DNA from: Achromobacter spanius
Lineage (GTDB): Bacteria; Pseudomonadota; Gammaproteobacteria; Burkholderiales; Burkholderiaceae_B
Direction: 5' to 3'
Assembly: GCF_002812705.1 (NCBI RefSeq)
Contig: NZ_CP025030.1
Location: 1-64,000 of the forward strand
Length of the DNA: 64,000 nucleotides
Made by a program: the position numbers and the translations under genes. The notes below the pieces were generated by a model, which searched no databases, was not told the origin of the DNA, and saw only the letters and a program-made list of their open reading frames with translations. Below are positions 35,619-45,852 of this stretch, in pieces; the stretch's first letter is position 1, and every line of letters begins with the position of its first letter.

Positions 35619-36814
35619 GCGATGGCGTCCTGGCCATTGCGGGCCACGACCACGCCATGGGTCACGACCAGGCGGCGCGGCTTGCGCGTCACCACGGCCT
35701 CGGCCACACAACTGGCGTCGACCAGCACCAGATCAGCCCGCGCACCCGGCGTCAGGCCGTAGTCCGCAAAGCCACAGGCGCGCGCGGCGGCGCTGGTGAC
35801 GCAATCAAACGCCCATTCCACTTCGTCGTCGCGGCGCAGATCGTTGCGCAGGCCGATCATCATGGCGCGCGCCAGCATGTCGGGGCTGCCATACGGCGTC
35901 CAGGTGTCACGGATGCCGTCGTTGCCGCCGAAGATCGTCACGCCCGCCTCGCGGCACGCGCGCACGCCGGGCACCGGCCGCGACGGCGGCGCCGTGGTCA
36001 ATACAGCCACGTCCAGCGTCGCCAGGCGTTTGAGCAGCCCGTCCAGGCGCTTGGCGTCAACGCCGCCCAGGCAGAAAGCGTGGCTGATGACCACCTTGCC
36101 TTGCATGCCCAGCGCCTGGACGCGGTCCAGGATCAGGTCCAGCGTGAACGCGCCCAGTTCGCCGGGTTCGTGGAGGTGAATGTCGACCGGCTTGCCATGC
36201 TTCTCGGCAAGACCGAACAGCACATCCAGGGATTGGGCGGGATCACGATCGATGGCGGACGGGTCCAGCCCACCCAACACATCAGCGCCTTGCGCCAGCG
36301 CCTGGTCCAACAGGTCGGCCGTGCCAGGTCGCACCAACAACCCCGACTGCGGAAAGGCCACGGTTTGAATTTCCACGCGGCCGGCCAAGGCCTCGCGCGT
36401 GGCATGCACGCCATCCAGGTGACGCAGGCCCGCGTCGGTGTCCACATCAACATGGCTGCGGATGCGAGTAGCGCCTTCACGCAGGAAGGCCAGCGCCAGC
36501 GCGCGCGCATGGCTTGCCGCATCGTGGCCCGTATTGGCGCGCCAGGTGCGTTCGTTTTCAATGCGGTCGGTCAGGGCGGGGCCAACCGCATTCACATACC
36601 AAGGTGAATCCCAGTTGGTCTTGTCCAGGTGGGTATGGCCCTCAACCAGCCCCGGCAACAACAAGGCGCCGCCGCCATCCTCAACAAGCATGTCGGCCGG
36701 CGCCGGGATGCCCGGTTGTATTTGCAGGATGCGCCCACCGCGCACCAACACGTCGGCAGCCTCGGCGGCATCGTTTGCCACCAGGCGGACGTTTTTCAAC
36801 AGCAGGTCGGTCAT
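35615..36814 (-). CDS. Metal-dependent amidohydrolase (cytosine-deaminase-like)
   Basis: 399 residues from the ATG at 36812-36814. Amidohydrolase barrel: metal ligands in LPGLVEGHTHLDKTNWDSPW, DIHLHEPGEL and VISHAFCLGGV, and the catalytic Asp in IFGGNDGIRDTWTPYGSPDM followed by LARAMMIG. The C-terminal composite domain (ADYGLTPGARADLVLVDASC) is typical. The HTHLDK...GNDGIRDTW pattern is that of CodA-type cytosine deaminases and related isocytosine/creatinine/ammeline deaminases. The true substrate cannot be read from sequence. It is encoded beyond the LysR gene on the opposite strand with no operon partner except the downstream overlap. Confidence 0.88.
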   Translation of the reverse strand: MTDLLLKNVRLVANDAAEAADVLVRGGRILQIQPGIPAPADMLVEDGGGALLLPGLVEGHTHLDKTNWDSPWYVNAVGPALTDRIENERTWRANTGHDAASHARALALAFLREGATRIRSHVDVDTDAGLRHLDGVHATREALAGRVEIQTVAFPQSGLLVRPGTADLLDQALAQGADVLGGLDPSAIDRDPAQSLDVLFGLAEKHGKPVDIHLHEPGELGAFTLDLILDRVQALGMQGKVVISHAFCLGGVDAKRLDGLLKRLATLDVAVLTTAPPSRPVPGVRACREAGVTIFGGNDGIRDTWTPYGSPDMLARAMMIGLRNDLRRDDEVEWAFDCVTSAAARACGFADYGLTPGARADLVLVDASCVAEAVVTRKPRRLVVTHGVVVARNGQDAIA

Positions 36815-36878
36815 GGATTTTTCCCGGACGAACGAAAGCGGCCGGCCCGAAAGGCCGGCCACGTATCAGCCCAAAGGT

Positions 36879-37076
36879 TCAGACTTGCGGCGGTTCGATC
36901 CAGAAGAAGCGTTCGCCTTGGCGGACCATGTCGGCGACGCCCTCGGCGCCGATGCGGTAGTCCGAACCCATCAGCGATGCACCGCCGTCTTCATGGATGT
37001 GGATAACGGCCAGCGGGTCATTGGCCATGGTGTACCAGTAGTACCCGGGCTTGAGATTATGCAGGTCAGTAGTCAT
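36879..37076 (-). CDS. Small hypothetical protein
   Basis: 65 residues, MTTDLHNLKPGYYWYTMAND then PLAVIHIHEDGGASLMGSDY. No signal peptide or helix; rich in aromatic residues, probably a small beta-rich cytosolic protein. No ribosome-binding site; a TATACT box ends 6 bp before the ATG, so the mRNA may be leaderless. Function not recognised. Confidence 0.6.
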   Translation of the reverse strand: MTTDLHNLKPGYYWYTMANDPLAVIHIHEDGGASLMGSDYRIGAEGVADMVRQGERFFWIEPPQV

Positions 37077-37082
37077 TGCTTG

Positions 37083-37111
37083 AGTATACAAACAACACCG
37101 CCTGTACAAAA
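37083..37111 (-). promoter_or_regulatory. Promoter of the 65-residue protein gene
   Basis: Minus strand: TTTTGT (37106-37111), 17-bp spacer, TATACT (37083-37088), then the ATG 6 bp on at 37076. An overlapping TTGTAC (37104-37109) would give a 15-bp spacer. Confidence 0.45.
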
Positions 37112-37276
37112 AGACAACACAAATACAAAGCCTGCCTGACAGCGGGAACACGACACGTCATACTGCCTGCTCCTGATCTGAATTAGCTGGTGCATTTGAC
37201 ACACATCGGTTTGGAAGCGAAACGCAGTACGCGGACGTAATACGCGAACTTCTGCCGAGAGGAGAACAGCGAGCGC

Positions 37277-37774
37277 ATGAAACGGCAGTCACTTCAATTC
37301 AGCGAGCCGCTCAAGCAAGCCGTCCTGGCGGGCTTGAAAGTGCAGAGTCGCCGCATTCTGAAGCCTCAGCCCAGCAAACCCACGACGGTTTGGTATGCGG
37401 ACGCCGCCGATTCCGGCCGCTGGGTGGCAATGGGTCCCGTTCGCGATAACCCTTCAGAATTGCGAAGAACATCCAGTTGGGTCAGATGCCCCTACGGCAA
37501 AACCGGCGAGAGCATCACCCTGACCGACGAAGCGGGTAACGCATTCGCGACTGCGCTTATCGTCGGTGTACGCATCCAGCGCCTGCAAAATCTGTCCGAA
37601 GCCGATGCGCGTGCCGAAGGCACGGAAGCCCTCTACCAATCCTCCGCCCTCTTGCCTGGCGTTCCACTTCAAACAGCGTTTGCATTAACGTGGTGCGAAC
37701 GCTATGGCTCGCACGCCTGGGCGGCCAACCCTTGGGTTTGGGTGGTGGAATTCCGCGGCGCCCAATCGATCTGA
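37277..37774 (+). CDS. ASCH-like / phage morphogenetic-type protein
   Basis: 165 residues: MKRQSLQFSEPLKQAVLAGL, KVQSRRILKPQP, CPYGKTGESITLTD, VGVRIQRLQNLSEADARAEG and ANPWVWVVEFRG. This order matches small prophage proteins (often called morphogenetic) with an ASCH-like fold (ILAGxKTQTRRxxKPQP...CPYGxPGDxLWVRE...NPWVWVxEF). The LWVRE strand is degenerate here (ESITLTDE). ASCH domains are thought to bind RNA or modified bases; biological role unknown. No other phage gene is nearby, so it looks like an isolated relic or a domesticated gene. GAGGAG lies about 13 bp before the ATG. Confidence 0.65.
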   Translation: MKRQSLQFSEPLKQAVLAGLKVQSRRILKPQPSKPTTVWYADAADSGRWVAMGPVRDNPSELRRTSSWVRCPYGKTGESITLTDEAGNAFATALIVGVRIQRLQNLSEADARAEGTEALYQSSALLPGVPLQTAFALTWCERYGSHAWAANPWVWVVEFRGAQSI

Positions 37775-38051
37775 TGCGATCCGGGCCGCGCAGCCCGCGA
37801 TGATGGTGACCACCTGTAACGCACCGGTCTGACTTCACCTGATTCCACTTCATTTCAATCGATTTCAGGTTTGCATTTACCAGAGCGCAAGTACTATCCC
37901 GCGCCGCAGCACGCGCGCGTTGCCCAGCCGAGGGACGGTTGCGGATTGTCGCTATTGAGGAAGTCGCGCTTACGAATCCGCGACGGAAAAGCCCGAAAAT
38001 AGGGGCGTCGAATACTCAACTTTGCTGTGTCGCGCAGCAGGCAGGTGCAAC
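37775..38051. other. Intergenic stretch with no feature seen
   Basis: Contains short direct similarity (TGATTCCACTTCATTTCAAT next to CGATTTCAGG) but no gene, tRNA or strong hairpin. Confidence 0.3.
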
Positions 38052-38399
38052 ATGAAAAAATGGCTAATTGCTGGTGCCGGTGCCGCGGGTCTGCTGATTT
38101 CCAGCGTAGCCCTCGCCCGGGTGGACGTGGGTATCTCAATCGGCTTGCCCGGCGTGGTTTATCCAGCCCCGGTGTACGTGGCGCCCGCCCCGGTATATGT
38201 AGCGCCGCCCCCGCCCGTGTATTACCGTCCGGCGCCCGTATATGTGGCGCCTCCGGTGGTGTACCCCGCTCCGGTCTATTACCGCGGCGGCCCTCACTGG
38301 CGCGGCGGTCCGCCCCCCCGTTATTACGGGCCGGGCCCCGGTTATTACCGAGGTCACGGCCATGGCCACGGCAAGGGCCGCGGCGACTGGCACCGTTAA
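38052..38399 (+). CDS. Small secreted Pro/Tyr/Val-rich protein
   Basis: 115 residues from the ATG at 38052. Signal peptide MKKWLIAGAGAAGLLISSVA ending LARVDV; the mature protein begins VGISIGLPG and then repeats PAPVYV/PPPVYY units (about residues 38-78), ending in a Gly/His/Arg-rich tail (GHGHGHGKGRGDWHR). Similar PVYYxPxP-repeat secreted proteins are common in Burkholderiales, function unknown; the His-rich end could bind metal. It is a single gene ended by a good terminator. Confidence 0.8.
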   Translation: MKKWLIAGAGAAGLLISSVALARVDVGISIGLPGVVYPAPVYVAPAPVYVAPPPPVYYRPAPVYVAPPVVYPAPVYYRGGPHWRGGPPPRYYGPGPGYYRGHGHGHGKGRGDWHR

Positions 38400-38404
38400 A
38401 AGCA

Positions 38405-38434
38405 AAGGCCACTCTGACGAGTGGCCTTTTTTTT
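38405..38434 (+). terminator. Intrinsic terminator after the PVYV-repeat protein
   Basis: AAGGCCACTC pairs with GAGTGGCCTT around TGAC, followed by a run of Ts to 38434, starting 6 bp past the stop. Confidence 0.9.
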
Positions 38435-38617
38435 CCGTTGGGACATTGTCCGGTGCCCCATGGGAATGACGATCAGGCCGCGGGGACCCGTACCGGCTTT
38501 TCCGCCACCACGGCGGATTTTTGGGATACCTGCGCGGGTTTGCCATCAACCCAACGCGGGGATTCCTGAACAAGATCAATCCATCTGCGGGGCGCACTGG
38601 ACGCCCGCCACCAACCA

Positions 38618-38866
38618 TTATGCGGACGCATGGGCAAACTCCGGCTCACCGTTAAAACGCACACCATTGATTTCTTGGAACAATTGACGGCTTTCCTGTT
38701 CTGCTTCGTGCAAGTCTGAGAACGGTGCCTGTCCCGGCACTGTCCAGCATTTTTCCGGCGCGGTTCCGCCAACTCGGCGGGTCCATATCTGCACGCGGTA
38801 GCCCTGTTCGTCTTCACGAGCGACAGAGCATCTCACACGAAAATCTCCAATCATTCTTGAAGTCAT
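38618..38866 (-). CDS. Hypothetical protein, 82 residues
   Basis: Starts MTSRMIGDFRVRCSVAREDE at 38864-38866 with AAGGAG 8 bp upstream, which argues that it is real; continues GYRVQIWTRRVGGTAPEKCW. No signal peptide or membrane segment. No recognised domain. Between two terminators facing it from both sides, so transcribed alone. Confidence 0.6.
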   Translation of the reverse strand: MTSRMIGDFRVRCSVAREDEQGYRVQIWTRRVGGTAPEKCWTVPGQAPFSDLHEAEQESRQLFQEINGVRFNGEPEFAHASA

Positions 38867-39029
38867 GGACAACTCCTTGTTATATAAGTGAATGAAGCGT
38901 GTAGAACGCGGGTGTATTGTGCCGCATCTATCCGGCCCTTTTATTAAAAATACACAATTGCTCACATCAAAATCATGCACTCACCCGCGTAGGATAATGA
39001 GCAAAAACGACAGCAATATGTCGACATGA

Positions 39030-39060
39030 TAAAAAAAAACGGAGCCCAGAGGCTCCGTTT
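39030..39060 (-). terminator. Intrinsic terminator after serS
   Basis: Minus strand: AAAACGGAGCC...GGCTCCGTTTT with a short loop, then a T run (A run 39031-39039 on plus). 39 bp past the serS stop. Confidence 0.9.
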
Positions 39061-39098
39061 TCTTATCAGCCATTTGGCCGATGGACGCGCACAGCGCG

Positions 39099-40490
<1,392 letters not shown>

Positions 40491-41831
40491 TTACCGGTTC
40501 TTGGCGCGTTCCTGTGCGTCCAGCTCGCGCAGGAATGCCAGCTTTTGCTGGATTTTAGCCTCCAGGCCGCGATCGGTCGGCCGATAGAAGGAAGGCTTGA
40601 GTCCATCAGGGAAATATTGTTCGCCGGCGGCGTAGCCATGCGGCTCGTCGTGAGCATAGCGATAGGCCTTGCCGTGGCCCAGTTGCTTCATCAGCTTGGT
40701 GGGCGCGTTGCGCAGGTGGATGGGCACCGGCGCGCTGCCGTGTTCGGCCGCGAACTGGCGCGCCTGGTTGTAGGCGTTGTAGACGGCGTTGGACTTGGCG
40801 GCACACGCCATGTAGACCACCGCTTGCGCCAGCGCGAGCTCACCTTCGGGCGAACCCAGGCGCTCGTAGATGTCGGCGCCGGTCACGGCCAGGTCGGTGG
40901 CGCGCGGGTCGGCCAGGCCGATGTCTTCCACCGCCATGCGCACCAGGCGACGCGACAGGTATTTGGGATCGGCTCCGCCGTCGATCATGCGGCAGAACCA
41001 ATACAGTGCGGCGTCGGGATTGGAGCCGCGCACCGATTTATGCAGCGCGCTGATCTGGTCGTAGAACGCGTCGCCGCCCTTGTCGAAACGGCGCAGGTTC
41101 TGCGACAGCGATATTTCCAGCCACGCCGCATCCACGGTATCGCGGCCCGCCGACTGCGCGGATTCCGCCACGACTTCCACCGCGCTGATCAAGCGCCGCG
41201 CATCGCCATCGGCCCAGGCGGCCAACTGTTCGCGCGCGTCGGATTCGACGCGGATGGACTCGCCGTCGTCCAGCCCTTCGTTCAGCGCGTGTACCGCGCG
41301 GTCGACCAGTTGCTGCAATTCTTCAGGCGATAGCGACTGCAGCACATATACCCGGGCCCGCGACAACAGCGCCGAATTGACTTCGAAAGACGGGTTTTCC
41401 GTGGTGGCGCCGATGAAGGTGAACAGCCCGCTTTCCACATAAGGCAGAAAAGCATCCTGCTGCGCCTTGTTGAAGCGGTGCACCTCGTCCACGAAAAGAA
41501 TGGTGCGGCGGCCCTGGCCTTGCGCCACCTGCGCCACCGTGACGGCTTCGCGAATGTCCTTGACGCCGCCCAGCACCGCCGAAATGGCAATGAATTGCGC
41601 ATCAAAGCCATCAGCCATCAGGCGCGCCAACGTGGTCTTGCCCACGCCGGGCGGCCCCCAGAAGATCATGGAATGCGGACGGCCGGACTCAAACGCCACG
41701 CGCAGCGGCTTGTCAGGGCCCAGCAGGTGCGACTGCCCGACCACGTCGGACAAGGAACGCGGGCGCAGGCGCTCGGCCAGGGGCACATAGGGCCGATGCG
41801 CAGGATCGGCCGCGAAGAGATCGTTGCTCAT
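40491..41831 (-). CDS. rarA: Replication-associated recombination protein A (RarA/MgsA AAA+ ATPase)
   Basis: 446 residues. Clamp-loader-like AAA+ ATPase acting at stalled replication forks. Walker [15 protein letters not shown] (about 58-70), Walker [21 protein letters not shown], sensor 1 [20 protein letters not shown], and the MgsA C-terminal tetramerisation domain ([24 protein letters not shown] segment [36 protein letters not shown]). In many gammaproteobacteria and betaproteobacteria the order is ftsK-lolA-rarA-serS; here lolA lies 11 kb upstream. Confidence 0.95.
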   Translation of the reverse strand: MSNDLFAADPAHRPYVPLAERLRPRSLSDVVGQSHLLGPDKPLRVAFESGRPHSMIFWGPPGVGKTTLARLMADGFDAQFIAISAVLGGVKDIREAVTVAQVAQGQGRRTILFVDEVHRFNKAQQDAFLPYVESGLFTFIGATTENPSFEVNSALLSRARVYVLQSLSPEELQQLVDRAVHALNEGLDDGESIRVESDAREQLAAWADGDARRLISAVEVVAESAQSAGRDTVDAAWLEISLSQNLRRFDKGGDAFYDQISALHKSVRGSNPDAALYWFCRMIDGGADPKYLSRRLVRMAVEDIGLADPRATDLAVTGADIYERLGSPEGELALAQAVVYMACAAKSNAVYNAYNQARQFAAEHGSAPVPIHLRNAPTKLMKQLGHGKAYRYAHDEPHGYAAGEQYFPDGLKPSFYRPTDRGLEAKIQQKLAFLRELDAQERAKNR

Positions 41832-41919
41832 TGGCAGCAGATGGGGGAAGACGGCAAGAAATACAAGTCAGCATTACACCATGACCGCCGCCTCCGCCCC
41901 GTGGAATGGGCGGCGGCGA

Positions 41920-42711
41920 CTAGGCCAGTTCGGGCGGCGCGAAGCGGCGGTTGGCCAGCACCGGCAGCACCTTGCGCGCATGCGCCAGGCGTTCCGGGTC
42001 GATATCGGCAAACACCAGCGCCGGCCCCTCGCCCGCACGCGCCGTCACCACGCCCAGTGGGTCCACGACCATGCTGCAACCGATATTGCGTTCGCCGCAT
42101 TCCCCGGTGGCCGCCACGTAGCAGGTGTTTTCCAGCGCGCGTGCCGTAACCAGCACTTCCCAGTGCATTTCCTTCAGCGGGCCGCGCACCCAGGCCGCAG
42201 GCAGCACCAGCAGGTCGGCGCCGTCCAGCGCCAGGCGGCGCGCCAGTTCAGGAAAACGCACGTCATAGCAGGTCATGAGCCCCACGCGCAGGCCGCCAAT
42301 GTCCAGCAGCGGGGGCAGCTCGGTGCCGGCCGTGACGTTGGTGGATTCCTTCATCGTGAAGGCGTCATACAGGTGCAACTTGCGGTATTGCGACACGATC
42401 CGCCCATCCTGGACGGTAACCAAAGTATTCCAGACCCGCCCTTCGCCCGTCGGAACGTGCACGCACATCATGGTGGCAAGGGACGAACCACGGCTGGCTT
42501 CAAGCAGCCGGGTCATGAAAGGGCCGTCCAGCGACTGGGCCGCTTTCAGCACGATTTGCGGGTCGGTAATGTCGCGGGCCAGGATGCCCTCGGGCAAGAC
42601 CAAAAGCCCCGCGCCGCCTGCGCTGGCGCGCTCCATCAGGTCAATGCAGACCTGCGCGTTTTCTTCCCAGACTCGGCTGACGGCGAACTGGCCCAAAGCG
42701 ACTTTCAACAT
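41920..42711 (-). CDS. Carbon-nitrogen hydrolase, Nit/omega-amidase type
   Basis: 263 residues. Nitrilase-superfamily triad E41 (LLVLPEGIL), K111 (SQYRKLHLYDAF) and C148 (GLMTCYDVRFPELAR). The YRKxHLYDAF and TCYDVRFPEL motifs are those of Nit proteins, which hydrolyse deaminated glutathione, and of omega-amidases acting on 2-oxoglutaramate-like amides. AAGGAA precedes the ATG at 42709-42711. It lies between rarA (88 bp) and the divergent D-amino-acid deaminase (167 bp to its start), so it may share the control region of the D-amino-acid cluster. Confidence 0.9.
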   Translation of the reverse strand: MLKVALGQFAVSRVWEENAQVCIDLMERASAGGAGLLVLPEGILARDITDPQIVLKAAQSLDGPFMTRLLEASRGSSLATMMCVHVPTGEGRVWNTLVTVQDGRIVSQYRKLHLYDAFTMKESTNVTAGTELPPLLDIGGLRVGLMTCYDVRFPELARRLALDGADLLVLPAAWVRGPLKEMHWEVLVTARALENTCYVAATGECGERNIGCSMVVDPLGVVTARAGEGPALVFADIDPERLAHARKVLPVLANRRFAPPELA

Positions 42712-42816
42712 GGCTTTTCCTTCATGGCGCGCGGTGGTTTCGCGGATTCCTTATTGTCGCGCCAACCTGCCCCTGACACAGCCTACGGGTAAGCCCTAGC
42801 TGCCGCTTGTAAATTT

Positions 42817-42849
42817 CTTTCACGATAATGAAAAAAACAAACTTTCACG
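42817..42849. promoter_or_regulatory. Operator candidate in the Nit/deaminase divergent region
   Basis: CTTTCACG occurs twice, at 42817-42824 and 42842-42849 (25 bp apart), and TTTCACGATAATGAAA around the first is an inverted repeat of TTTC/GAAA. AT-rich compared with flanks. A candidate site for the RpiR regulator encoded at 49985. Confidence 0.4.
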
Positions 42850-42878
42850 TAAATATTTTCCAGATCCGAGCGCCCGCC

Positions 42879-44177
42879 ATGACCAATTCCTCTTCCCCCG
42901 CCGCCTTGTTGGATGTGAACGGCAAAGGCCTGGGCGCGTTTCCTGAGTCCTGTACGACGGCCGGTGTGGCCGCGCTGAACTGGAACCTGTTGAACGAAGA
43001 CGTCAGCCTGCCCGTGGCGGTGTTGTATGAGGCGCGCGTGCGCCACAACCTGCAATGGATGCAGCAGTTCATGGAGGCGTACCACGTCAAGCTGGCGCCT
43101 CACGGCAAGACCACGATGAGCCCCGCCCTGTTCAAGCGCCAGATCGACAATGGCGCGTGGGGCATCACGCTGGCAACCGCGCCGCAAGTGCTCGCGGCGT
43201 ACCAACACGGCATACGCCGCGTGCTGATGGCCAACCAATTGGTGGGCCGCGCCAACATGGCCATCATTGCGCGCCTGCTGCAAGACCCCGCATTCACGTT
43301 CTTCTGCATTGTTGATTCGCCAGCCAACGCCGCCCAGTTGGGCGAGTTCTTCGGCGAGCAAGGCCTGACCCTGCCCGTGCTGATCGAGCTGGGTCCCACG
43401 GGCGGACGCACGGGCGTACGCGATGATGCGCAGTTGCAGGCCGTGGTCGACGAGATTGGCCGCTGGCCCAGCCTGACGCTGGCCGGCATTGAAGTGTATG
43501 AAGGCGTGTTGCAGGAAGAAAGCGCCATCCGCGCCTTCCTGCGCCGCGCCACCGACGCTTTGCGCGGGCTGGCCACCTCGGGCCGCCTGCGCAAGAACGG
43601 CCCCGCCGTCATCTCTGGCGCGGGATCGGCCTGGTTCGACGTGGTGGCCGAGGAATTCTCGCAACTGGATATCGGTGCGCCGCTGGAAGTGGTGCTGCGT
43701 CCCGGCTGCTACCTGTCGCACGACGTGGGCGTCTACCGATCGGCCGCGGAACGCATCAACGCCCACAATCCCGTGGCGCAAAAGATGGAACCGGGCCTCT
43801 TGCCCGCCTTGCAGGTCTGGGCCTATGTGCAATCGTTGCCCGAACCCGGCCGCGCCATCATCGCCCTGGGCAAGCGCGACGCCGCGTTCGACGCCGGCCT
43901 GCCCACGCCCGCCCTGCACTTCCGTCCGGGCCTGACGCGGCCCGACCTGACGCGGCCCGACCAAAACACGCCGGACGCCGCGCCGCAGGCGTGGAAGCTG
44001 ACCGCCATGATGGACCAGCATGCCTTCATGCAGATCGCCGACGGCGACGACATCCAGGTCGGCGACATGATCGCCTTCGACATTTCCCACCCCTGCCTGA
44101 CGTTCGACAAGTGGCGCCAGGTGCTGCTGGTGGACGAGCAGTACCGCGTCACCGACGTGGCCGAAACCTTTTTCTGA
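42879..44177 (+). CDS. D-amino-acid deaminase (D-serine dehydratase-like, fold-III PLP, Zn)
   Basis: 432 residues from the ATG at 42879 (an earlier ATG at 42828 is in frame but lies in the putative operator). Alanine-racemase-like N-terminal domain with the PLP lysine K77 in VKLAPHGKTTMSP, and a C-terminal D-serine-dehydratase-like domain with the zinc pair H404/C406 in DISHPCLTFDKW, as in yeast DSD1 and D-threonine aldolases. Members deaminate D-Ser, D-Thr and related D-amino acids through an enamine. A 15-bp tandem duplication encodes LTRPDLTRPD (about 352-361). First gene of the plus-strand D-amino-acid cluster; RidA at its far end would process its enamine product. Confidence 0.88.
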   Translation: MTNSSSPAALLDVNGKGLGAFPESCTTAGVAALNWNLLNEDVSLPVAVLYEARVRHNLQWMQQFMEAYHVKLAPHGKTTMSPALFKRQIDNGAWGITLATAPQVLAAYQHGIRRVLMANQLVGRANMAIIARLLQDPAFTFFCIVDSPANAAQLGEFFGEQGLTLPVLIELGPTGGRTGVRDDAQLQAVVDEIGRWPSLTLAGIEVYEGVLQEESAIRAFLRRATDALRGLATSGRLRKNGPAVISGAGSAWFDVVAEEFSQLDIGAPLEVVLRPGCYLSHDVGVYRSAAERINAHNPVAQKMEPGLLPALQVWAYVQSLPEPGRAIIALGKRDAAFDAGLPTPALHFRPGLTRPDLTRPDQNTPDAAPQAWKLTAMMDQHAFMQIADGDDIQVGDMIAFDISHPCLTFDKWRQVLLVDEQYRVTDVAETFF

Positions 44178-44292
44178 CCGCCCCCCGCCCGCCGCATCGC
44201 GCCTGGCCCGAGGGGGCTGCTGAAAAAATCCGGGATCCCGGCGCACACCCAATCACGCGACAACCTGTTTTTGACCCTCTGGAGAGAGAATC

Positions 44293-45852
44293 ATGAACTT
44301 CCGACCCTCCCGGCGAGGCAGTGGGCTGACCAGCCTGCTCGCGGCCGGCGCTATTGGCTTGACCGCATTGACGTCCCCCGCCCTGAGTGCCACGCCGGTC
44401 AAGGGGGGCACGATATCCGTCGCCACCATCGGTGAACCCCCGACGCTGGACCCGATGAGCAGCACCGCCGACCTGGTGGGCATTCTGACGCAGCATTTCT
44501 TTGAAACGCTCTACACGTTCGACGCCAAGTGGAACCTGACGCCGCTGCTGGCCGAGAAGATGCCGGAAGTCACGCCCGACGGCTTGATCTATACGATCCC
44601 GCTGCGCCAGGGCATCACCTTCCATGATGGGTCGAAGATGGATTCGTCGGACGTGCTGGCGTCCTTGAAGCGCTGGACCGAAACCGCCACGCGCGGCAAG
44701 GGCGCGGCCAAAGTCATCAGCAGCATCGAAGCGCCTGACGCCAACACCATCCGCATCACGCTGAAACAACCCTATGCGCCGCTGACCGCGCTGCTGGCCA
44801 TGAACAACGCCGCGGCCGTCATCATGCCCAAGAGCAAGATCGCGCCGGTGCTGAGCGAATTCGTCGGCACGGGCCCGTACCAGTTGAAGGCCCGCATGCC
44901 GGACCAGTACATCCAATTGGTGCGCTTCGAAGGCTACAAACAGCGCGAAGGCGAGCCCGACGGTTATGGCGGCGCGCGCAAGCAATACCTGGACGAAATC
45001 CGCTTCGTGCCGGTCAGCAACGCCAACACCCGTTCCGAAGCCGCCGCCGCCGGCCAGTTCGACTACGTCGACTCGCTGCCCGTGGAAGCGCTGGACAAGC
45101 TCAAGGGTGGCCGTTCCGACCCAGTGATGTTGAAGCCCTTCGGCTGGCCGCGTCTGGTGCTCAACACCAAGCAAGGCATCATGTCCAACCTGGCCGTGCG
45201 CCAGGCCGTGCAGCTGGCGCTGAACGAAGAAGACATGCTGTTCGCCGCCTTCGGCAACAAGGACTTCTACAAGCTGAACGGCGACCTGTATCCGGAAGGC
45301 TACCCCTGGGCTACGTCGCTGGGCGGCAAGGTCTACAACAAGGCCGACTCCGCCGCCGCCAAGAAGCTGCTGGACGGTGCCAACGTGGCCGACAAGAAGA
45401 TCCGCATCCTGACCAGCCAGCAGTACGAGTTCCATTACAAGATGGCGCTGGTGGCCGCGGAATACCTGAAGGCCGCCGGCTTCACGGTGGACATGCAGGT
45501 GGTGGACTGGGCCACGCTGACGCAACGCCGCCAGGACCCCGCCGTGTGGGACATCTTCATCACCCACAGCGTGTTCCTGCCGGAACCCGCGCTGATCGAC
45601 TTCCCGTCGAAAGACGCACCGGGCTGGTGGGACACCCCGCGCCGCGCCCAGGTCATGGACGCTTTCAACCAGGCGCGCACGCAGGAAGAACGGATCAAGC
45701 GCTGGGCCGACGTGCAGCAAGCCGTGTATGACGAGGTGCCGTTCGTGAAGGTCGGTGACTTCAACTCCCAATCCGCGCGCTCGCCGTCGCTGCAAGGCAC
45801 CAAGCCCGCCCCCTGGCCGTTCTTCTGGAACGCCTGGAAAAGCCCCAAGTAG
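44293..45852 (+). CDS. ABC transporter periplasmic binding protein, peptide family 5
   Basis: 519 residues with GGAGAG before the ATG. Signal peptide (MNFRPSRRGSGLTSLLAAGA, cut after LSA). Family-5 (DppA/OppA) markers: GGTISVATIGEPPTLDPMSS, LAEKMPEVTPDGLIYTIPLR, GITFHDGSKMDSSDVLASLK, FVGTGPYQLK and QAVQLALNEEDMLFAAFG. It delivers peptides or other amide compounds to DppBCDF-type permeases. The TAG stop at 45850-45852 is the GTAG of a palindromic repeat. The permease genes follow after the 267-bp repeat region. Confidence 0.93.
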   Translation: MNFRPSRRGSGLTSLLAAGAIGLTALTSPALSATPVKGGTISVATIGEPPTLDPMSSTADLVGILTQHFFETLYTFDAKWNLTPLLAEKMPEVTPDGLIYTIPLRQGITFHDGSKMDSSDVLASLKRWTETATRGKGAAKVISSIEAPDANTIRITLKQPYAPLTALLAMNNAAAVIMPKSKIAPVLSEFVGTGPYQLKARMPDQYIQLVRFEGYKQREGEPDGYGGARKQYLDEIRFVPVSNANTRSEAAAAGQFDYVDSLPVEALDKLKGGRSDPVMLKPFGWPRLVLNTKQGIMSNLAVRQAVQLALNEEDMLFAAFGNKDFYKLNGDLYPEGYPWATSLGGKVYNKADSAAAKKLLDGANVADKKIRILTSQQYEFHYKMALVAAEYLKAAGFTVDMQVVDWATLTQRRQDPAVWDIFITHSVFLPEPALIDFPSKDAPGWWDTPRRAQVMDAFNQARTQEERIKRWADVQQAVYDEVPFVKVGDFNSQSARSPSLQGTKPAPWPFFWNAWKSPK

